From Blastocladiella britannica (Eukaryota; Blastocladiomycota; Blastocladiomycetes; Blastocladiales; Blastocladiaceae): a stretch of DNA of 29,721 nt. This document shows positions 1 to 12,400 of the stretch, one piece after another. The notes below the pieces were generated by a model. It searched no databases and was not told where the DNA came from. It was given only the letters and a program-made list of their open reading frames with translations. Made by a program: the position numbers and the translations under genes. The stretch covers positions 49,179 through 78,899 of the forward strand of contig MU624544.1 of assembly GCA_025349905.2 (NCBI GenBank). The letters are read 5' to 3'. The number at the start of each line of letters is the position of its first letter. Within the stretch, counting starts at the first letter, position 1.

Positions 1-78
1 GGCGCGCGGGCTGACGCGCAAAAGGCGAAGTCAGTGGCCAAGATCATGGCGGCCAAGGCGGCGGCGGCGTCGCTGTAG
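1..78 (+). CDS. C-terminal fragment of an unidentified protein, Ala/Lys-rich tail
   Basis: Frame 1 is open from the first base of the window to a TAG at 76-78 and encodes 25 residues that begin GARADAQKAK and end AAAASL. The rest of the gene lies outside the window. It is accepted as real because the reverse strand near 26.4 kb encodes a related tail (GARVKAQEAK...AAASP, then TAG), and the homology runs on through both 3' UTRs. The visible part is an Ala/Lys-rich, probably helical tail with no domain I recognise, so the function is unknown. Transcription converges with MPC2. Confidence 0.6.
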   Translation, partial: GARADAQKAKSVAKIMAAKAAAASL

Positions 79-216
79 TTTTTTATTTTTTTTCCCTTCT
101 CATTCCCGGAGCCAAAAACGGCTACCACTCTCTGCTGCACCAGTCGCACAATTGGTGTAGTGCCCGCATAGCGGACGAGATCGCCGGTGAGATGGAATCT
201 TCAAAGCCCACTCAGC
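1..216 (+). repeat. Inverted duplication, copy A (gene 3' end plus 3' UTR)
   Basis: This copy matches the reverse complement of 26253-26481. Shared blocks after the stop codon include CCCTTCTCATTCCCGGA, CCACTCTCTGCTGCACCAG, CGCACAATTGGT, AGTGCCCGCAT and AAAGCCCACTCAGC, in the same order and with near-equal spacing. By eye the UTR part is about 80% identical, better than the coding tail, which differs by several substitutions and small indels. Similarity fades after about position 216 (copy B about 26253). The left limit is outside the window. The two copies face each other across about 26 kb. Confidence 0.85.
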
Positions 217-272
217 AGTGTTAGATCTATAAAGAAAAAAAAGTGTATTTCAAAGCATCGACGAGTCCTTTT

Positions 273-686
273 TTAAGCGGAAGCAGCGGGCGTGGCCGGC
301 TGGGAGCGACGATGCCTAATTCATTTCACGGATCGATATCGAGCCAAAAGTGAGTGAGGAGAAGCGCATTCATGATAGAGTAAAGAAACGCACTGTGCAA
401 TGCGGTACAGCTGGTACAGGTTGGTTCCGGCCACGAAAATGTTGACCGACATCAAGTTGTAGTTGAGGGGCACGATCTGCGTCGCGTACCGCGACCAAAT
501 GACGCCCGTGGCCGCCAGCGCCGTGGTCTGCGTGGCCGAGATCTTCTCCACCGGCCGGTTAATGTCCGACAGCCCAGCAATCACCAATGCCCACTTGGCC
601 GCGGGCGCCCAAAAGTGGATGGTCTTGGGCCCGGCCGGGTGGTTGAGAAACTGAGCAAATGATGCGGCGTATCCGGAGGCGGCCAT
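273..686 (-). CDS. MPC2: Mitochondrial pyruvate carrier subunit 2
   Basis: It encodes a subunit of the inner-membrane carrier (an MPC1/MPC2 heterodimer) that brings pyruvate into the mitochondrial matrix. Two exons are predicted on the minus strand, 686-394 and 315-273, joined by a 78-nt GTGCGT...TAG intron, giving 111 aa. Family hallmarks are NHPAGPKTIHFWAP (residues about 15-28), KWALVIAGLSDINRP, and ATGVIWSRY followed by a third hydrophobic segment. These match MPC2 rather than MPC1. Splicing replaces a longer read-through tail with HRRSQPATPAASA and a TAA stop. The start at 686 is the first in-frame ATG and has a purine at -3. The N-terminal stretch is about 30 residues shorter than in animals, so a missed upstream exon is possible. 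WDR33 lies upstream on the same strand (187 bp gap). MPC1 is not in the window. Confidence 0.92.
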
Positions 687-873
687 TGATGAAGAGTGAT
701 CGGACTAAAAATGGGGTATTATCTGGCTTGGGTCGCTTTTGGCGCGGACTCGTGGGTCGTTTCCTCGGGCAGCTCTCCAACGGTAAAGTACTGGCGATAG
801 TATTGGCGTTGGGGAGAGAGGAAAATTTGAAAATTTGGGACGTTATCATTGAGAACGACGACCCCGAAGGCAA

Positions 874-3122
874 TCACGTTGCTGGCGGTGGTGTTGAGGA
901 AGCACCGTCCGTCTCTGTTGCATCGGCCGAGGGTGGTGGCGGGGCACCCGCTGCCATCGCGCCGCGCGATACGGGTCCACGTCTGCGTGGGCCAAAGACG
1001 TCGTCAAACATTTCGCGCCGCCGCCGCCGCGCCTCCTCGCGATCGCCGTCCGGTTCGCGCGGAGCATTGGCGCCACCGCCGCCGCCGCCGCCGCCCCCCG
1101 CGGCTGCCGCATTGCGCCACGCCGTCACCGCCGGCGATCGGTTGCCCGCTCCTCCATCGTCGCCCGGCACCATGGGCGAAGGGGCGCGGTTGTCGGACAT
1201 CAACGATGACGCTGCCGCCGTCATGGGCGGTGCCGACATTGCTGCGCTCATTCCCAGCCCAGGGCTCCCACCTCTTGCTGCTGTTGGTGCAGCGGTTGCC
1301 GCGGACGCTGCCGCCGTGGCGGCACTGGAAAAGAGTCCCAGCGTTCCAAAGCCCGGAATGTATGCGCCGCCGCCGCCACCACTCGCGCTTGTCCCTCGCG
1401 ACGCAAGGTCGCTGCTCAGATCCTTGGTGTGTCCACCGCCACCACCACCCATGCGACCACCATATCCGCCACGCCCACCACCGCCGCCGCCACCGCCACC
1501 ACCACGCACTTCCTCAAGCTCGTCGTTGATTTCGGGCAGCTGGAGCGCCGGGTCTGGCGGCGGGTAGTCTGGGAACACTTCACGGGCAAACTCTGGCTCG
1601 CCTGGCCGCGCGCGGGTCCAAAAGCGCGTGGCGTGGTCGTTGGAGCCCGTGGCCAGTGCGTGGCCCATCGGGTGCCAGTCCATGGCCCAAATGTTGGTAT
1701 CGTGAGCAGTGCCCAGCGCTGCCAGCGGGGTGCGGACTGACGGATACAGGGACGCATCCCACCACAGTAGCGAGCCGTCCGAGCCACCGGACGTGAACAT
1801 GGATTCGTGGATTGGGTGCCATGACACGGCTACATTTCATGATTGAGCCTTCTTTTTTTCCTTCAACCCAAATTAAGGAAGACGTACAGCACACTTCCTT
1901 TGGGTGTCCGCGAAAGTTGGCCACTTCCTTCATGGTGCGCACATCAAACAGCTTGATGGTTCCGTCGCGCGAGCCCGACAGCAGCCAGTTGCCATTGCGG
2001 TTCCAGGTGACGGCGTGTACCGTATTTTTGTGTCCATGCCTTGAAGATGGGTGTCAGCACAACGGGAATGGCAAGGAGATGAGGAGACGCACAAAGTCGT
2101 AATGCTCTTGCCAGCACGAGGATCCCACAGCTTCACCTGGTTATCCTTGGCGCCCGACGCCACCATGCCCATGTACGGATGCCAATCGAGACACTTGACA
2201 TCCCACCCGTGCCCCAAGAGCGTCGTTTCGCAGGTCCCCAAGTGGAACGACCAGATCTTCACGGTCTTGTCGTCGGAACAGGTCGCGAATTTGGCATCGG
2301 TCGGACAAAACGAGATCCCACGCACCGCCTCCTTGTGAACTTGCACCGATTTCAGGTTGTTCATGTTAGAGGTCCAGTACTTGAGTAAGCCTACATTGTC
2401 TCCCGAGAGCATGTACGATCCGGCGTGCGACCACCACATGGACCGGATCGACTGCTCGTGCGCCTGCAGGATCGTCTCAAAGTTGAACGTGAGCCCGTTC
2501 CACAGCGTGAACTCGCCCGACGCCGAGCCGGTTATGAGGCGGCGACCATCGGGCATCCAGCGCAGGACGTTGACGTAGGTGCGGATCTTGTTCATGCTGG
2601 TGTGGATGAAGCGGGTGGTGGCCGAGGACAAGGGCGCGGAGGGGTAGGCGCGTGGTGGGTACAGCTATTAACATTATGGTATGAGCACTTGTCCGAGTCC
2701 ACACGGTCCTCCTATAAAAATAGTACATTGAGCAGGTGCTCCACGTCAGGCTGCGCGTACGGAATGCCTACGCCATTTCGACCGCGGCGAGCAGCCGGCA
2801 CCACGCGTTCCTGTGCCTGCCGGAGCAAAATAAGGCCCGAGTAGTAGTCGACGGTGCGGCGCATAAAGTTCTTGGCGGCGCGGCGGGACTCGAGAGCGCG
2901 GCGCTGCGCCGACTCGTGCTCGGCCTTGGCGGCGTCCAGGGCTGCCTGGTCGCGAGGAGGCGACGGTGTGCGCGACCGTGACCGAGACCGCGACCGTGAC
3001 TGCGACTGCGACCGGGACCGTGACCGGGACACTGAGCGAGAGCGCGCGTGATCATTGCGCCGACCGGGTTGTTGCGTGGGTGGGCCGCCTGCGTCCAAGG
3101 GTGGTCGATCGCGGTGCGACAT
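874..3122 (-). CDS. WDR33: Polyadenylation factor WDR33/Pfs2, WD40 protein with an N-terminal RS tract
   Basis: WDR33 is the CPSF WD40 subunit that, with CPSF30, recognises the AAUAAA signal and couples cleavage to polyadenylation in the nucleus. Predicted minus-strand exons are 3122-2727, 2664-2093, 2039-1888 and 1829-874, with introns of 62, 53 and 58 nt; the frame closes exactly at 691 aa. Residues 27-54 are an Arg-Ser repeat. The conserved leader MRRTVDYYSG follows, then seven WD repeats from about residue 155 to 450, with family-specific stretches such as GEFTLWNGLTFNFETILQAH, NMNNLKSVQVHKEA and HGWDVKCLDWHP. The tail is low-complexity, with Gly runs at about 483-506 and 614-625. The start at 3122 has an AAAATG context; a longer in-frame extension to 3227 lies in T-rich promoter-like DNA and was not used. 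It is transcribed divergently from HYDIN. Confidence 0.93.
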
Positions 3123-3495
3123 TTTTGATTTTGAATTTTGACTTGAATTTTTTTTTGGAGTTCGAACTGCTTTTTTCCCATCAACTGCCCAACGCCTTTC
3201 TTCGCATTTTTCATTATATTTGCCCAATCAAACCCAACTCATTCGGTTGAAAAGGCGTTACCATTGGTACGTTATTATTCCACATAAACAGTTGCATTTT
3301 GTTCGTTGTCGCACGACAGTTGTTGACCACGACCAATGAAAACAGGATCAATACTGTCGTCCACGTCATTATTTCCCATTCAAACAGCCAACCGTCTCCT
3401 GTAATCTCACGACCAACAAAACGGTGAGTTGAAGTTACTTCCATTGGATGCGATCCAGCAACTGATCTTGACAGAAAGCAGAACAAAACAAGGAA
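3123..3495. promoter_or_regulatory. Divergent WDR33/HYDIN intergenic region
   Basis: These 373 bp separate the two start codons and must hold both core promoters. The DNA is clearly more AT-rich than the flanking coding sequence. Four CCAAT-box cores are visible: CCAAT at 3224-3228 and 3333-3337, and the inverse ATTGG at 3263-3267 and 3443-3447. A TATA-like AATATAATGA (minus strand, about 3211-3220) lies about 90 nt upstream of the WDR33 ATG. I see no convincing RFX X-box, the motif that often drives ciliary genes. The assignment rests on position and short motifs only. Confidence 0.5.
3424..3474 (+). other. Possible intron in the HYDIN 5' UTR
   Basis: A GTGAGT donor at 3424 is followed 51 nt later by an ACAG acceptor ending at 3474, with a branch-like CTGAT 11 nt before it. 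The acceptor is 21 nt upstream of the HYDIN ATG. The length matches the confirmed-looking introns nearby. No coding frame constrains it, so transcript data would be needed. Confidence 0.35.
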
Positions 3496-6400
3496 ATGCC
3501 AATCCCGGATTCGGCACCCGCCCCTGCTTGGGCCTCACCAAGCAAGCGCATGGGCCGAAAAGTGGACAGCGCGGCTTCCATCATCGCCGATGATCGGTCC
3601 TTTGCCCCCGGCCCTCGGCCCTCGGAGCTGATCAGCCTGCGCTCACTCACCACCTCACAGCGCCTGGCCGCCCTCAACTCGCGCTCCAGTGTGATTGCTG
3701 CCGCGGCTGCCAATGGAACCAATGCCGCCAACACCAAGGTAGCGGGGGCACTGATTGCGCGCTACCAGCTTCTCCCACTCACACATGCCCTCACGCCGTC
3801 GCTCAATCCGGCTGCAAACGGCGTCTACACTGTCCCTGAGGGAACGCCCTTGTTTACCGTGACCCCACGAGAGATTGTCCTGCAAAACGTCGTTCCTTTC
3901 CACGCATACGACGTTGTTGTCCAGTTCCGGAACGACGACAAGGTATGCCCTTTATCGTGTTTGCATTTCTGGACTGAGAAGGGGAAACTAAATGCCAAAA
4001 AATGTTAACAACAGTACCCGCGCAGGCTCCGCATTGAGTCCATTGACGCGCCACAATTTTCGCTCCTGCCCTGGGGAATGAACTCGGGCATGGATGGAGG
4101 TAAGGCCATCTCCAACAGCAATTCTAGCGGCGTTGGCCCTTGCTTTAACGTGCCACGGGTGGCACCAGGAATGGCAGCGTCTATGCTGCTCCGCTATACT
4201 CCTGACACATTGACACGCGATGTGTCGCTGTATCTTGTCTGCGAGACGGACCGCGAACGGTTTGCAGTGCCGATCCGCGTGATTGGACCCCGCGCTGTCT
4301 TCGATTTCCCGGACTACATTACCTTTGACGAGGTGTCGGTGATGGCCACGGCCACCAAGACGGTGCTGGTGCGCAACCTCGGGGACCGCGCCGGATCATT
4401 CCGAGCCAGCATGCCATCGGAGCCCGAGGACGCCGATTTCACCGTGCCGTCCCCCAACGAGAACAAGCCGCCCAGCAGCGCCGTCACCGAGTCGTCCACG
4501 TGGCGCATCGAGCCCGCCCATTGCTTTCTGGAGCCGGGAGAGTCAGCCATGGTCACCGCTTACTTTACGCCACGGCGGGTGCGCGAGTATGCAGGGTTTG
4601 CGACCATTGACTACGATTCGTCGGACCCCGAAGCACCCATTGCGCACTCGCACGTTGGGCCTGACGCTACCAGCTCCCAGTGCTTTGTCCGCCTGGCTGG
4701 CCGCGCCGACAATGCCAATGTGCGCCTTGACCGCACGCACCTGTCGCTGGACGCCACGTACATCTCGCAGTGCACCGCCCGCACCGTGACGCTGGTGAAC
4801 GCGTCTGACTCGGTCGCGCCGTTCGTTTGGAAACGCCATGCGACGGCCGCGGACGATCGCGCCGCACGCGACCGTGCCCGCCGCCTTGTGGACCGCCACT
4901 CGGCTCCATCGTGGCCCAGCGCTGCCGCCGCCAGGGGCTCAGATTCAATGCTGCTCCCTTTTCATGGTGGCATCGAATCGTCGTGGGCCAACGACGAGAT
5001 TGACGGATCTGCCGCAACAGCGACCTGCTTCATGGTCGACGCCCAACTGCGCGCCATTGACCAAGATCCCATGCTCTTCCCGGGCGGCAGCAGAATTTCG
5101 GCCGAAGACGGCACTATTCTACCCTCAGCTGACATGGCGGCTACCTCCGCGATTGACGTATTTACCATTGAGCCGACGTTTGGCACGCTGTGGCCAAACT
5201 CGTCGCTCGAATGCACCGTCACCTTTCGGCCAGGCGAAGCGGGGAGCCACGGGTCGGCGGCGTTTTGCGAGATTGCCGGCCGCGAGACCCGGTTGCCGCT
5301 CATTCTCAAGGGCGTTGCGCTTGGGCCAAAGCTGCGGTTCAGTTACGATCTTGTGGATGTCGGCTCCGTGTTTATCGGCTCGCGCCATGTGTACACGGTG
5401 CTGCTAGAAAACATTGGCAAGATTGACGGCACGTTTGAGATGGTGCCGGTTGGAGCCGAGAACGGGACGGCGCCCGCGATCGCGTCCGATTTCCGGTTCT
5501 TGCCAGCCAAGGGCTTGGTGGCGGTCGGGCAAACCGCCTGTGTTCACATCGAGTTCACGCCCACGTCGCTCAGTCAGTTCCATGCGTACTTTGAAGCGCG
5601 AGTCGAAGGCAGCCCGTCGCCGCTGATCCTGCAAGCCGCTGGTACCGTCGTGGGCCCGACGTTTGGGTTTGACGTGCACGAGCTGGATTTTGGCGAGTCG
5701 AGCTTCGGGTTTCCGACCACCCGCGCCGTCACCATGAGCAACACATGCGACATTCCCATGTCGTACCACTTGCGCATTGAGCAGTCCGTCGCCCACAACA
5801 ACCCGGCACTATCGCCTACCCTGACCGCTGGCAACGACCACGTGTCCGTGTTCCCGGCTACCGAGACCATTCCAGCCCACAGCTGCATTGTGGTGCACGT
5901 CAAGTTCACGGGCAATGCAATTCACGAGTACTCGGGGTACTTGCATGTGGACGTGGACGGCGTCGGCCCCTCTCGCCGGGTACTCCCCATTCGGGCGCGT
6001 GTCGCGGCCCCACGCGTTGGCCTCTCGCACGATATGGTCGATTTTGGGCCGTGCTTCCTCAACGTGCCCATGTCGCTCAGCGTCATGCTCCACAACGACA
6101 CCAACCTGAGTGGTCGAATCGAGCTTCTTGCCCCACCCGAAGACGACGACGACGACAACCAGGAAGGGGACAGCTTGTTGCCGCCCGTGCTGAGTATTTC
6201 ACCTCAGCATGCCGAGCTCATGGCCCACACCGTGCTCCCAGTGGAAATCACCTTTTCGCCGCGGACCCTGGGGTCGTGGTCTTCTGAGGTTCTTCTCTCG
6301 GTCCAGGGCCGCGAATCCGAAGTACAAGTCTTGGGTCTGTGCGGACAAGGTAAGGGACCGGTGCTGTCGATTGCCTCGACCGCCGTTGCCTGGGGCAAGC

Positions 6401-9400
6401 TACCGGTACTGGTCGAGCACGAGCAGCCACTAGAGCTGCGCAATGACTGCATTATTGACGCGCATGTGACTGCGAGCTGGCGATTCCCGGGGACTGACGC
6501 GGTATCCAATGTCTTTGGGGTCTCGCCGAGCGAGTGCATCGTGCGCGCAAACTCGTCGCTTGCTCTCCGGCTCTCGGCGTGCCTCAGCGACACCATCACC
6601 TTTTCCAACGTGCTGGTGCTCACGGTCGCCAACGGCCAAGTGTTTGAGATCCAGGTCACGGCCAAAGGGTTTGGGTCCACGATCGTATACTCGTCCGAGC
6701 TGGAGGCGGTGGATTTCGGGCCCGTGTTTGCCAACTCGCAGTGCCGGCGCGAGTTTACGCTCACCAACCGCGGCCTGCGCACGCAGTCGGTGGTGTGGAC
6801 CATCAACGATCAAATGTACACCACCAAGGCCGCGGCGGCGGCTGCCAACTCGGTGTTTCGCATCTCGCCGCACCGCATGGCGCTGAAACCGGGTGCCTCG
6901 CATGTGGTGACGATCGAGGGGCAGTGCGGACTGGCCAAGACGGTCGTAGAGCGCGCCATTTGCCAGGGCACAGTCGACGGCGATCCGACGCGACGGAGCC
7001 TCATCACAGCGACGCTGCGGGCCGAATTTGTGGACCCTTTAATTCAGTTCACGCCGTCGGTCGTGGACGTGGACCTGGTACATGCGGGCGAGGATGTGCC
7101 GCTGGATATCGTCCGGCCCATCACGCTGACAAACAACACGGCACTGCCACTGACCCTCAAGCTCAAGACCCCGGCTCCTTGGACTGTCGGCGTGTCCGAG
7201 CTGGTGCTTCGGGGTGGCGAATCCATCACGTTGGGGCTGACAATTCTGGCCGAGTATTTCGCTGACCGTCAGAGCCGCGAGGTGCGCAATAAGCTCACGG
7301 TGACATTTGCCGAACACCCGCAGCGCACTTCCTTGGAACTGGTGACGCGCGCGTCGTTCCCAAACTTGGCGCTTTCCACCACGGTTCTGGACATGGGATG
7401 CATTCCCATTTATACTTCGGCAGTCAAGACCATGCTCCTTCGGAACCCAGGCACGGTGCCGACCCAGTTTTCGTGGATTGTGACCGACACGGCGGGACAA
7501 CTGGTGGATATTTGCCCCGTGTACGGCTCGCTGGCTCCCGGAGAGGAGATTCCCGTCACGGTGACGCACTTTGGGACCTCTGACGGCACCCACATGCCCA
7601 CCATTGCCGTGGACGCGCATGGTGGGCCCATGTACGAGTGCCGCGTGCAGTGCACGGTGGCCGACACGCACTGTGACGTCTCGCCCACAAGCCTGGCTGT
7701 CGCGGTGCAGTCGCATTTGCACCTTGTGGACGCGGACATTATGCTCATCAACCGCGGCCAGTGCGCGGCCCGCTACCGCGTGGTGCTTCCCCCAAACTCG
7801 AGCATTGTGCCGTGCATCCTGGTCCATGGCGCCCAGGGTCACATCGCGGGGCGCTCGCGCGAAAAGCTCAAAATCAAAGTGCTGGCGCTGCAGCCGGGAG
7901 TCCACACTGGGTACTTTTACGTCCAGTTTGACGACCAAAAGCCCGTCACGGTGCAGGTGAGCATCGACGCTGCGTCCTTATATCTCGAGGCAGACAAGCC
8001 GCCGGCACGCACGCGTACCGCTGTCGACCCGCTCACTCAGATCGAGATCCCGGACTTGAGAACCACCAATTCGGTGGGCTCGGTCTTTATCAGCGCGTAC
8101 CTGCGCCAGCTGCAATCCAGCCAATCCCACCGCGGCGGCGGCAGCATGCCCATGGCCATGATGACGGCATCAGGCGGCGCGGGTAGTGACGGCCGCTCCA
8201 AGGCGAATTTGCTCCAACTGCTCTCGGCGTACCCAGTGCGCGCCTTTGCGCTCGATTTCGGTGAGTGCATCATCAACCGTGTGTACCGCGAGGTGGTGAC
8301 ACTGACGAACCCTCTGCCAACGCAACTGAGCTTCACGTTTGACACGACACCGCTGGCCAACTCGCACATTTCGCTCGACCTCGACAAGCCGAAAATGTTC
8401 AAGCTTGCCCAGGGCGAATCGTTTGAGGTGCCCATTCTCTTCAACACGTTCGGGATGGGCATTGACCAGTGCATTTTGCTATGCCTTCCGATTCGTCTCG
8501 TGGGCGGGCCCACATTGGAGATTGTGATCCGCGCATGCGTCTGCGACCCCAGCATCACCATCACGCCGCCATCACTGGATTTCAAGACCGTGTTTTTGAG
8601 CAAGCGGTCGTCCCAGGTGGTCCGCTTGTTCAACCCCAAGGGTGTTCCCGCCACCTGGTCGTGCATGTTGCCCAAGAAAAAGGCCAACAAGGACGGCACG
8701 CCACTTCCACCTCCCATCTGGGAAGTGTCACCCAACCACGGCGTGTTATTGCCCAACGAGTCGATCGACGTCAGCATCTACTTTTCGCCCAGCGCGCCGC
8801 GTGCCTTCAAGCAAACATTCACATTCAACCTGGAAAGCGGGACGGAACCCGTCATGCTCCCATCACAGGGCACGGGCAAGCAGCTCGTGCTCGAATTTGA
8901 GCCGCCGGTGGCGTCTTTCAACAACATTGTGCCATATGGCGACGGGAGCGAGCTTAAAGTGGTGATTCGCAACCCCAACGCGGTTCCCGTCGAGGTCTCG
9001 GCAATCGACTTTGACGAGCAGTTCCGGAACGAAGCTGCTCTGTTTGCGGAAATTGCGGCGCAGCGGCCCGACGAGCTGTTTTACATCCCCGCCGCGAGCG
9101 CTGGCGAGGTGCTTGGGCTCGCGAGCCTACAGGCGTCTCTCTCGACCCAAGTTGACGTGCTGCAAGTGACGACGACGAGGCCTGGGTCGTCCATGGGCTC
9201 GACCGCTCCCGGTTCACCGTCGCGCACAACTGGTCGCGTGACCACTGCTGCTGCGGTTGGCACCACCACTATTGCCTCTGGCGTGTTGTCTGGTGCAGGC
9301 ATGTCTGCCACCACCACGCCGTCGGGTCCAGGCGTGGCAGCTGTTGTTGCAGACGACTTGGCACACATGAGCCTCGCTCCTGATCGCCCCTGCAGCCTCG

Positions 9401-12400
9401 CTATTATCTTGCATGGCCCACCCCTCAGCGGATGCGACCATATTGCTCGGCAGCTCCTGCGAGACTGTGGGGCCGCGATTGTCACGATGGACGACATGTT
9501 TTCGTCGTTCCTTGATTTTCAGCCGGCCAGCCCGATTGCGACAAAGCTGCGTGAGACGTTGGCCAAGTTGACGGCCGCTCTCGCTCCCACATCGTCGTCG
9601 TCGCCGACAGCAGCGTCCCCCGGCGGCGCCACTGCCACCACTGCTGCTGCCGCAGCCGCAACATCGCCCAGTAGTGCATCCCCCAACGCCGCCGAGATGG
9701 GAGAAACAGAAGACCAAGAGCTCTCGGAGCAAGACGTGGACACGATTGTCAAGGCGTACTTGGCGACCGACGTAGTGCTTCCATCCAACTGCTTGGTCGT
9801 CAGCGGACTCGAGTCGCGGTACAGCCGCAACCACGCCGTGCACCTGCGCGGAGTTGTCTCGGCACTGGTGGATTCTCGCCGCCTCAACATTTACTTTGCG
9901 CACGTCCGGTCGGATTCCGCCACAATCCATGCCCGCGAGATGGAAAAGATGCAGCTGGACTTTGTCGAGCAGCTGGCTCTGTTGCCCGAGATGCCCTCGA
10001 TCCAGGATGAGCAGTACGAGCACCTGTCGCTGAGTCAGCGCGACGCATTCGACGCCGACCTGGCTCGGGTGCGGCGTCTCCGGCGCGAGTTTTTCATTCA
10101 AAAAGAAAAGGAGCGCAAGCAATATGACGCCGAGATTCGCGCCCGGCTCGAGGAGAAAAAGAGCGAGGACGAAAAGTCCCGGCGCAAGGACAAGAAACGG
10201 AAACAACAGCAGCAACAGCAAGCGCCCCCACCGCCGCTCGGGACGTCCCCGAGTACTGGTGCCCAGGCGTCCCAGGTCATGCTCCCGTCCGCTCAAGCAG
10301 CAGGTGGGGCAGCTGGCACACTTTCCACACCGGCCGGGGGTGCAATTACCGCCGCCACTTCTGCCGCCATGGTTACTGGTGGACAAATGCCACTGACGCC
10401 GGGCGGGACCTCTGCAACATCGCCGGCGCCAATTAACCCGGGCACTGAGCGGAGCACGTCATCGCTCGGGAACCGCGACGCTGCCGCTGCGGCCCGGGCC
10501 AATAACAATAACAACGGTAGCAGCACTGCCGCAGGGCTGCCTGGCCAGGCGGCGTATGGAACAAAGCCCGGAACCGCTGCCGCACTCATGGGCACCCAAC
10601 CGAGCGAGTTTGCCGAGGTGCCTCACGAACTGCTGCTGAGCGAGGCCACCTTCCGCGCCTACGAATCCTACATTGCGCAGGTCGAGTCGGTTTTGGTTGC
10701 CATCAAGGAGTGCGAGCGGCACGCAACCAAGGCCGCTGCTGCTCCGACGCCGGTGGTGGCCGACAAGAAGAAAAAGGCCGGTGGCACCACTGCGACTGCT
10801 GGCAACAGCGGCGTTCCTGTCGGCCCATCGTCGCTGACCACTGGCGGTGGGGGCGGTGGTGGTGGTAGTGCACTTCCCGTTACGTCTGGGAGCAGTGGAT
10901 CAAATGGAGCCCAGGCGACTGGAAGTTCCGGTACCGCTCAGCCCGCCGTTGCCGAGCCACACGGTGGGCCCGATGGCGACCCTCATGCTGGCCTGGACGA
11001 CACGTCCAAGGTGACCATCACCGATCTTGACTCGCTCGAGGCGGGAATGACCTTTGTTCGGTCCTTTATTCCCATGCTCTGTCCCGAGCCCGTCCAAGTG
11101 GAAGTGAATCCGCTCTCGGACGCGCCCATCATTGAGCAGTTCGTGGACCCAAAGTTCTGGCTGAGCAACGCCGAATTCTCGGCACCGCTTCCTGGACCCG
11201 GAGTCCCGCCGCAAATCTTTCACCTGTTTACCGAATTGCCCGAGCCGGCAGAGGTCAAGGAGCCCGTCAAGGAGGTTCCTGCCAGCAAAAAAGGCAAGAA
11301 GGTGCAGGAGGAAATCAAGGAGGAGCCCGACGAGTCAAAGCGGCAAATGTACCGCTGGACCATGGGTGCGGGCGAGTCCAAGACGCTCCTCATCAAGTTT
11401 AGCACCATGGAGTTGGGCAAGCATACCGGCCACATTCGGTTTGCCATCACTGGCGTCATGGGCCCGCTCTTTTCGATTGCCTGCTACGGTACTTTTATTT
11501 TCCTTTTTTTATTGTGATTGGCTCCAATTTATTCATCATAAAATAATGATATAGGAATGTGTCAGTATGCCACCATTGTGAGCGATCCACGAAAGGTGTT
11601 TTCGCGGACAAAAAAGGTTGTCGAGGGCGAGCTCAGTGGCCACTTTGTGATTCCAACCAACCGCTTCGAGTACGGGCCCTTGCCGCTCTCTCGGCCACGC
11701 GAAAAGGACCGATTTGCCGAAAACAAGGCCACGCTGACGCTCGTCAACCAGTCGGCGCAAGAGGTGAAACTCATGCTGGCCATGCTCAATGACAAGTCCG
11801 ACGTCTTTGTGCTCGAGTCAACGGCCGTTGACATCAAGCCGTTTGCCACGGCCACATGCAACATTTACTGCTGGCCCAAAGTTGCGGGCCGTGTTGAAGA
11901 TACGCTGGTCATTTGCATCAAGGACAATCCCGAGCCTCTCCAGTTCAGGTTTGCTGGCCAAGGGTACAAGACCGAGATTGAGGTCGACAAGAAGGCCATC
12001 AGCTTTGAAAAGCTCCTGATTGGGAAACCCGACACGCGCGAGATCAAGGTTCACAACCCCAGCAGCGTGCCGGTTGGGCTGCGGCTGATTGGCGCCGACT
12101 TGCTGGGCGACGAAATGACCATTGTCCCCACCGAGGCGGTGGTCGCACCGGGCCAGGACCAAATCTTGACGGTCGAATTCAAATCGCTCAAGCCCATCAT
12201 GTACAAAAAGGTGGTCAAGCTCGAGTACACGGACAAACTCAGCGGCGCAATTGGCACCGAGTCGTTCACCATCACTGCCGAGGCGTACGACGTTGCCGTG
12301 GAGGTGGCGCTTCCCAAGGGATCGATCGACACGCTTGATTTTGGGACCGTTCGCCTCATGGAAGAGAGCAAGTCCATGATCAGCATTCGCAACCGCGGCA

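Noticed and set aside
659..1567. 302-codon plus-strand frame rich in Pro and Ala
   Set aside because: It is the complement of the Gly-rich WDR33 tail; the poly-Pro runs mirror poly-Gly codons on the minus strand.
3300..3330. RFX X-box for HYDIN (GTTGTCGCACGACAG region)
   Set aside because: Only the first half-site resembles the consensus; the second half lacks RRNAAC. Short 5-bp arms TGTCG/CGACA occur by chance often enough.
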